30,972 nucleotides of DNA from Proteobacteria bacterium UBA6522. GTDB lineage: Bacteria; Pseudomonadota; Gammaproteobacteria; Steroidobacterales; Rariloculaceae. Position numbers and translations under genes: made by a program. The stretch covers positions 1 to 30,972 of the forward strand of contig DJLG01000041.1 in NCBI GenBank assembly GCA_002434915.1, read 5' to 3'. Position 1 is the first letter of the stretch, and each line of letters starts with the position of its first letter. The notes beneath the pieces are model-generated. The model had not been told where the DNA came from. It made no database searches and was given only the letters and a program-made list of their open reading frames with translations. Below are positions 26,183 through 30,972 of this stretch, one piece after another.

Positions 26183-27208
26183 TTAACAAAGGGATCGCAG
26201 TCCTACAGCCGCACGAATCTCTCCAATAAAAGGTTGGCTGACCCCTCTAGCTTTACTAGCGCCCTGCTGGAGAAGACTCTCAACATAATCGGGTTCCGAC
26301 ATTAACCGCTTATATTCTTTTCTCGGTTCTTTCAACTTCTCGTTTAAATACTCAAAAAGAGTTTTCTTCATTTCTCCCCAACCTATGCCCTCCAAATATT
26401 GCTGGCGGATCAGAAGTGATTCCTCTTCCGATGAAAAAGCACGATAAATAGAGAAAAGTGAGCTTATATCTGGATCTTTGGGATCCCCTGGTTCTTGCGA
26501 GTTAGTTTTGATTTTCATTATCATTTTGCGTAGTGCTTTTTCCTCGGAAAAAAGCGGTATCGTATTACCATAGCTTTTTGACATCTTCCGTCCATCAAGC
26601 CCTGGAAGCACTGCTGCATTCTGGCTTACTACCGCCTCAGGAAGAATAAATGTTTCTCCATAATGGTGATTAAAACGTCCTGCAATATCTCGAGCCATCT
26701 CCACATGCTGTATCTGATCCTTACCCACAGGTACCTTATTAGCCTTAAACATTAAAATGTCAGCGGCCATAAGAACGGGATAACAAAAAAGACCCATATT
26801 AATTCCCTTATCAGGATCCTTATTCCCGCTGGCCTCATTATCAGCTATGGCCGCTTTATAGGCATGAGCTCTGTTCATTAATCCTTTGGCGGTCATGCAT
26901 GTAAGTATCCAAGCTAATTCCATGATCTCAGGCACATCAGACTGCCTATAAAGAGTAGCCTCGGGGCTTAGCCCAGAAGCTATCCAGCTAGCTGCAATCT
27001 CAAGTGTTGAGGTTGCTACCTTCGCTGGGTCTCCACTTTTTACTAATGAGTGATAATCAGCTAGGAAATAAAAAGAAGTAGCACTTGAGTTATGGCTCGC
27101 GATAACAGCTGGACGAATTGCTCCAACATAATTCCCAATATGGGGTGTTCCAGTTGTCGTAATACCAGTAAGTACTGTATCCACGCTAGTATCCCGCTGC
27201 ATGCCCAT
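26183..27208 (-). CDS. trpS: Tryptophanyl-tRNA synthetase
   Basis: TrpS charges tRNA-Trp. The product is 341 aa, typical length. The HIGH-type motif is HIGN at residues 23-26 in TTTGTPHIGNYVGAIRPA, and KMSKS is at 208-212 (GLDGRKMSKSYGN). The sequence is the pseudomonad/xanthomonad form rather than the E. coli form. The start is ATG at 27208 or the ATG two codons later at 27202; either lies inside the end of the upstream gamma-glutamyltransferase-family gene (23- or 17-nt overlap), so translation is probably coupled. It converges on uvrA with a 35-nt gap that has no obvious terminator. Confidence 0.96.
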   Translation of the reverse strand: MGMQRDTSVDTVLTGITTTGTPHIGNYVGAIRPAVIASHNSSATSFYFLADYHSLVKSGDPAKVATSTLEIAASWIASGLSPEATLYRQSDVPEIMELAWILTCMTAKGLMNRAHAYKAAIADNEASGNKDPDKGINMGLFCYPVLMAADILMFKANKVPVGKDQIQHVEMARDIAGRFNHHYGETFILPEAVVSQNAAVLPGLDGRKMSKSYGNTIPLFSEEKALRKMIMKIKTNSQEPGDPKDPDISSLFSIYRAFSSEEESLLIRQQYLEGIGWGEMKKTLFEYLNEKLKEPRKEYKRLMSEPDYVESLLQQGASKARGVSQPFIGEIRAAVGLRSLC

Positions 27209-28829
27209 CTTTTCTGGATTCGGAAGCTCCTAGGTAGACTCCATTTTTGCTATCACGTTGAATTGCCTGATAACCTCCATATCCTCCTACATCTCTTGCT
27301 ACGCTATGGCCAATGGCGCTAAGTTTTCCTAAGATTTCATCTCCATAACCTGTTTCTAGATAAACCGTTCCACCATTGTTCATTCTTTCTCCCATTGGGT
27401 CACTGGAACCGTCATGACGAATACGAGGGGCATCGCCCGCTGCTTGTATGTCCATCCCAAAATCGATGATGTTATTAAGCACCTGGACCTGTCCTTGTGG
27501 CTGCATAGCTGCGCCCATAACCCCAAAGCTCATGAAAGGCTGCCCATCCTTAGTTACAAAGGCAGGAATGATAGTATGAAACGGACGTTTTCCCGGAGCA
27601 TAAACATTCGCGTGATCCTTATTAAGGCTAAACATCTCTCCCCTATTCTGCAGCACAAAACCCAGATCTCCTGGTGTCATCCCAGACCCCATCCCTCTAT
27701 AATTACTCTGAATCAGGGAAAGCATGTTTCCATCCCCATCAGCCACGGTTAAATAAACTGTATCCCCCTGATTCAGGGCCTCTGGCTCACCATATGGGAG
27801 TGTCTTGGAAGCCTTAGAGGTATTAATTAATGCAACTCGGCTCTTTGCATAAGACTTGGAAATGAGCTGAGACACTGGCGCGGTTGAGAAATCAGGATCT
27901 GCATAAAAATGCGCCCTATCCTCAAAAGCAAGTTTCTTGGCCTCAATTAACAGATGAAGATATTCGAGGCTCCCCCATCCATTTGATCTTAGATCAAAGC
28001 TTTCTAAGATATTTAGCATCTGTAGGACTGCAATGCCCTGTCCATTAGGAGGTAACTCCCAAACATCATAGCCCCTATAGTTAGTTGTAACAGGATCTAC
28101 CCATTGGGATTTATGTTCCGCAAGATCTATAGCGCTTATAAACCCCCCATTGGATGCCATGTAATCAGCGATCGAATTAGCAACATCACCAGAATAAAAA
28201 CCATCACGTCCATACTTAGAAATATGACGATATGTTTTTGCTAGTCTAGGATTGGTAAAAATCTCGCCTGGGCGGGGAGCTTTACCTTTAGGCATAAACA
28301 CATCAGAAAACCCGGAGTATTGATTAAGTATATCTGCATCACTAGCCCAAGTTTCTGCAATTATTTCGGTGACGGGAAACCCTTTTTCTGCATAAGAAAT
28401 GGAAGGAGCTAGTAACTGAGTCATTGGGATTTTTCCGAATCTGCCGTGCAGTTTAAACCACCCATCTACTGCACCTGGCGTACTAACACTAAGAGGTCCG
28501 TAAGCTGGGACTTTCCCATCCGGACATGCACATTTCATATCCTCATAACTTAATTTCTTAGGAGACCGGCCACTGGCATTAAGTCCAATAAGAGATTTTT
28601 CTTTTTCATGCCAATAAATTGCAAATAAATCACCTCCTATTCCACTGCCCGTGGGTTCTACTAACCCCAGTGCAGCATTTGCTGCTATCGCACCATCAAC
28701 AGCTGTACCACCGTTTTTAAGAATATCAATCGCGATTTGAGTCGCAAGAGGATGACTTGTAGCAGCCATACCATTTGTGGTCATCACAACCGAGCGTGTT
28801 GAGTAAAGGTTTCCTGCAGGTCTGTCCAT
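27186..28829 (-). CDS. Gamma-glutamyltransferase family protein, no signal peptide
   Basis: The 547-aa protein belongs to the gamma-glutamyltranspeptidase/acylase family of Ntn hydrolases, which cleave themselves so that a Thr becomes the nucleophile. The family start is clear: SHPLATQIAIDILKNGGTAVDGAIAANAALGLVEPTGSGIGGD (parts of residues 25-67). The likely nucleophile is T357 in NQGDTVYLTVADGDGN; downstream GSGMTPGDLGFVLQNRG and FGVMGAAMQPQGQVQVLNNI fit the small subunit. There is no N-terminal signal, so unlike E. coli Ggt it is probably cytoplasmic, as in YwrD-like members. Substrate is unknown (glutathione, gamma-glutamyl peptides or another amide). It is divergent from pepQ and overlaps trpS, suggesting an amino-acid/peptide salvage context. 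Confidence 0.88.
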   Translation of the reverse strand: MDRPAGNLYSTRSVVMTTNGMAATSHPLATQIAIDILKNGGTAVDGAIAANAALGLVEPTGSGIGGDLFAIYWHEKEKSLIGLNASGRSPKKLSYEDMKCACPDGKVPAYGPLSVSTPGAVDGWFKLHGRFGKIPMTQLLAPSISYAEKGFPVTEIIAETWASDADILNQYSGFSDVFMPKGKAPRPGEIFTNPRLAKTYRHISKYGRDGFYSGDVANSIADYMASNGGFISAIDLAEHKSQWVDPVTTNYRGYDVWELPPNGQGIAVLQMLNILESFDLRSNGWGSLEYLHLLIEAKKLAFEDRAHFYADPDFSTAPVSQLISKSYAKSRVALINTSKASKTLPYGEPEALNQGDTVYLTVADGDGNMLSLIQSNYRGMGSGMTPGDLGFVLQNRGEMFSLNKDHANVYAPGKRPFHTIIPAFVTKDGQPFMSFGVMGAAMQPQGQVQVLNNIIDFGMDIQAAGDAPRIRHDGSSDPMGERMNNGGTVYLETGYGDEILGKLSAIGHSVARDVGGYGGYQAIQRDSKNGVYLGASESRKDGHAAGY

Positions 28830-28872
28830 CGCAATTAGTAACTCTTAAACTTCTAGATAGCGGTAATTATGG

Positions 28873-28886
28873 GTTAATCTTTTAAC
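28873..28886. promoter_or_regulatory. Inverted repeat in the GGT-family/pepQ divergent gap
   Basis: GTTAA (28873-28877) and TTAAC (28882-28886) flank TCTT in the 124-nt divergent gap. On the minus strand it falls just upstream of CATAAT, a -10-like hexamer. It could be an operator for the gamma-glutamyltransferase-family gene, but the arms are short and AT-rich. A second CATAAT (28928-28933, plus strand) is a possible pepQ -10, without a good -35. Confidence 0.25.
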
Positions 28887-28953
28887 TACTCCTAATTATT
28901 CACGAGTTTTTCTCAGCTGAATACATGCATAATGCAAACAATGGAAACAACCA

Positions 28954-30303
28954 GTGCTTGAACAACAATCTCCAGATATATTAAATAAACTCTATTTAGA
29001 TCATATTGCTGAATGGTCTAAACGATTTTCTGAAGCCTGCAGTACTCATAAAATGGACGGGATTATTGTTTTTGCAGGGGCCAAAAAAACAAGATTTCGA
29101 GACGATAATCAATATCCTTTCTATGTCGAACCTTATTTTAAAGTTTGGGTTCCTCAGATTTTTCCTATTTCAGCAATAAAAATAATACCTGGGCATGAGC
29201 CCATATTAGTTCATGTACAGCAAACTGATTTTTGGCATGAAAGTCCTAGGGACCCTAGTGGATTTTGGACGAATCACTTCGATATCATCTCTGTTCCAAA
29301 TACAACTAAAATGCTCGAAGAGCTCAAAATATCTTCATCTAAGCTAGCCGCTATCGGAGAAAAATCCGATTTATCAATGGGGTTTTCGAGCATTAATAAT
29401 CAAGGATTACTGGACCATTTAGACTTTTACCGCGCATTCAAAACAGACTATGAGATCGCTTGTATCACCGAAGCTAATAAAATTGCCGCTGTCGGCCATG
29501 CAGCGGCACAAAAAGAACTAACTAAAAAATTAAAAAAGAAATCTGAGTTTCAACTAAATCAAGTCTATTGCACGACCACTGGACAGCGCGAATTTGAACT
29601 TCCTTATCAGAATATCGTCGCTCTAAACGAACATGCTAGCACTCTTCACTACCAGAATTTAGACCGTAACCCTCCAGATAACTTTCTTTCTTTTCTTTTA
29701 GATGCAGGAGCAACCTTTAATGGTTACGCCTCAGATATTACGAGAACTATTTCGGACGAAAATAATCACTTTGATGCTTTAATAAAAGCAATGGATGGGC
29801 TACAAAAAAAACTATGTTCAAACACTAAAAGCGATGTTAGCTTTGTTTTTCTCAATGAACTAGCCCACCAACTACTAGCAAATGTATTAGAAGAGCATCA
29901 ACTCATCACATCCAAAGCAGAAGAAGCTTATGAGCGCGGAATAACCAGATTTTTTCTGCCACATGGACTTGGACACCTACTCGGACTTCAAGTGCACGAT
30001 AGGGGTGGATACCTTTACTCTCCGAGTGGATCGACTGAGATGCCCCCCACAGATCATCCATTCCTGCGTCTCACAAGAAGCCTTCATCCTGGATTTGTTG
30101 TAACTATAGAACCTGGGCTCTATTTTATACCATCATTACTAGATCAACTTAGGAACTGTTCTCTTTCCAATCTTATTAATTGGGCTAAAGTAGAAACATT
30201 GATACCTTATGGAGGCATAAGAATAGAAGACAATATTCTTGTAACTTGCTCCGAAAGCGTCAACCTATCACGCCCAGCACTTATAAAGTCAGGGGTGTCC
30301 TAA
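28954..30303 (+). CDS. pepQ: Xaa-Pro dipeptidase (prolidase) PepQ
   Basis: PepQ is an M24-family metallopeptidase that hydrolyses X-Pro dipeptides in the cytoplasm. The 449-aa protein aligns along its length with E. coli PepQ (443 aa): YPFYVEPYFKVWVP, LDHLDFYRAFKTDYEIAC and IVALNEHASTLHY. The dinuclear metal ligands are all present: D250 and D261 (FLLDAGATFNGYASDITRT), H341 (PHGLGHLLGLQVHD), E386 (TIEPGLYF) and E425 (GGIRIEDN). The start is GTG at 28954; the ATG at 28941 is out of frame and ends after six codons. It is divergent from the gamma-glutamyltransferase-family gene and converges on the tiny membrane-protein genes with a 20-nt gap. Confidence 0.95.
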   Translation: MLEQQSPDILNKLYLDHIAEWSKRFSEACSTHKMDGIIVFAGAKKTRFRDDNQYPFYVEPYFKVWVPQIFPISAIKIIPGHEPILVHVQQTDFWHESPRDPSGFWTNHFDIISVPNTTKMLEELKISSSKLAAIGEKSDLSMGFSSINNQGLLDHLDFYRAFKTDYEIACITEANKIAAVGHAAAQKELTKKLKKKSEFQLNQVYCTTTGQREFELPYQNIVALNEHASTLHYQNLDRNPPDNFLSFLLDAGATFNGYASDITRTISDENNHFDALIKAMDGLQKKLCSNTKSDVSFVFLNELAHQLLANVLEEHQLITSKAEEAYERGITRFFLPHGLGHLLGLQVHDRGGYLYSPSGSTEMPPTDHPFLRLTRSLHPGFVVTIEPGLYFIPSLLDQLRNCSLSNLINWAKVETLIPYGGIRIEDNILVTCSESVNLSRPALIKSGVS

Positions 30304-30323
30304 AAACAAACCATGTTACTAAT

Positions 30324-30470
30324 TTAAGTATCCGTTTCTGGCCTACCCGTACCTTTTCGAATAGATGGGTCATCAGTGAGTCTATTGAACTCAATCATCG
30401 TAAGGATAATGCCTATAGACATTAGCACGAATACACCTATTGCAAACATCAGTATAAGTCCTGTGCTCAT
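30324..30470 (-). CDS. Tiny single-pass membrane protein, 48 aa, unknown
   Basis: This 48-aa frame begins at ATG 30470 and ends at TAA 30324-30326. My translation starts MSTGLILMFAIGVFVLMSIG and has one long hydrophobic segment (about residues 4-26), then a charged tail with FNRLTDDPSIRKGTGRPETDT in it. Its ATG overlaps the stop of the next upstream small gene (ATGA, 4 nt), a common sign of translational coupling and strong support that both are real. I do not recognise a family. The soluble tail suggests a membrane-anchored accessory peptide or a subunit of a complex encoded beyond the right edge. Confidence 0.65.
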   Translation of the reverse strand: MSTGLILMFAIGVFVLMSIGIILTMIEFNRLTDDPSIRKGTGRPETDT

Positions 30471-30646
30471 GAACCTGCACCTTTGATTGACATCAGTTTA
30501 AAATAAATGCCGAAACACAAAATAGATGGCACCCATAGGGCGGTAAAAAGGCCTTCATCACGTTGACCGGTAAACCAAAGGAACCCTGATAACGCAAATG
30601 AAATGGCAACTGCCAGCAAAATAAAAATATCAGATTTTTGAAACAT
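30467..30646 (-). CDS. Tiny two-pass membrane protein, 59 aa, unknown
   Basis: The 59-aa frame runs from ATG 30646 to TGA 30467-30469. A good ribosome site, AAGGA, lies 7-8 nt upstream. It has two hydrophobic segments, about residues 7-26 (IFILLAVAISFALSGFLWF) and 34-52 (LFTALWVPSILCFGIYFKL), joined by a short polar turn with TGQRDEG. No family is recognised. The 4-nt ATGA overlap with the following 48-aa gene and the 43-nt gap after the preceding 73-aa gene suggest an operon of three. Confidence 0.68.
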   Translation of the reverse strand: MFQKSDIFILLAVAISFALSGFLWFTGQRDEGLFTALWVPSILCFGIYFKLMSIKGAGS

Positions 30647-30689
30647 AAAGTTGTCCTTTTATATGATTAAAATGGGTAAAAAAAGTGTC

Positions 30690-30911
30690 TCACTCCATCG
30701 AACCGAGTGCCGCAAGCAAGCAGCCGATGATCGCGAAGCGCGCTATTGAATGCACTGTAGACTCACCTGCAATTAAGTTTTCCGGGAACTGAATGAGCCC
30801 TCCAACCACTGCAATTGAGATGATCACCGTGCCAAACAGCAAGGCTATTCCCAGAACAAAAAGTGTACGCTTAATGCGTTGTATTAAAATTCGATTCATT
30901 TTACCAATCAT
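30690..30911 (-). CDS. Small two-pass membrane protein, 73 aa, unknown
   Basis: The frame ends at TGA 30690-30692. The first ATG, at 30911, gives 73 aa; a second ATG at 30899 gives 69 aa, and a TTG at 30917 is also open. No choice has a clear Shine-Dalgarno site. A basic N-terminus (NRILIQRIKRT) leads into a hydrophobic helix (LFVLGIALLFGTVIISIAVV), then a loop with FPENLIAGESTVHS, then a second hydrophobic stretch (IARFAIIGCLLAALG). An in-frame stop at 30966-30968 shows the frame is not the tail of a longer gene. It is the first of three small membrane-protein genes on this strand; no family is recognised. Confidence 0.6.
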   Translation of the reverse strand: MIGKMNRILIQRIKRTLFVLGIALLFGTVIISIAVVGGLIQFPENLIAGESTVHSIARFAIIGCLLAALGSME

Positions 30912-30972
30912 GAACAACCGCTGGGCAGTATTTGTTTGGATGCTGGCTGCATGAGTATCACTATTTTATTGA

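Overview
The window looks like chromosomal DNA of a Gammaproteobacterium, probably marine or host-associated and not a close relative of Escherichia coli. The base composition looks AT-leaning by eye; I did not compute it. The evidence is gene content and order: rng-yhdP-tldD, holA-nadD-rsfS-rlmH, miaB-phoH-ybeY-corC-lnt, ssb/uvrA, lptE, and a PepQ prolidase. Several proteins (CysS, Trm112-like, TrpS) match xanthomonad/pseudomonad sequence types from memory. No rRNA, tRNA, CRISPR array, insertion sequence or prophage gene was seen. Coding density is very high and every gap between genes is under 160 bases. GTG and TTG starts are common and many genes lack a clear Shine-Dalgarno site.

Layout, left to right. 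(1) 1-6176, minus strand: tldD (cut by the window edge), yhdP and rng, for peptide maturation/proteolysis, envelope lipid transport and RNA processing. (2) 6287-10781, minus strand: cysS, yidD, a Trm112-like gene, holA, nadD, rsfS and rlmH, a tightly packed run for translation, replication, NAD synthesis and ribosome maturation. (3) 10901-15181: a remodelled section with hisI (+), a small HExxH protein (-), lptE (-) and a leuS (+) of non-gammaproteobacterial type. (4) 15139-20378, minus strand: miaB, phoH, ybeY, corC and lnt, the classical cluster; ybeY appears to start at CTG. (5) 20477-26147: ssb (-) and uvrA (+), normally divergent neighbours, here separated by a divergent pair of exported proteins (an NHL beta-propeller and a DUF6152-type protein) that share an 18-bp near-palindrome. 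(6) 26183-30303: a gamma-glutamyltransferase-family gene overlapping trpS (-), divergent from pepQ (+). (7) 30324-30911, minus strand: three tiny membrane proteins, two of them very short and coupled by an ATGA overlap.

Most of the window is housekeeping. The points most worth a second look are: the inverted, foreign-looking leuS placed where the native leuS would be expected (lnt-leuS-lptE-holA) with other genes filling in around it; the exported propeller/DUF6152 pair splitting ssb from uvrA; the three-gene micro-membrane-protein cassette at the right end; the CTG start of ybeY; and the small HETAH protein behind lptE. I see no convincing new defence or mobile system.
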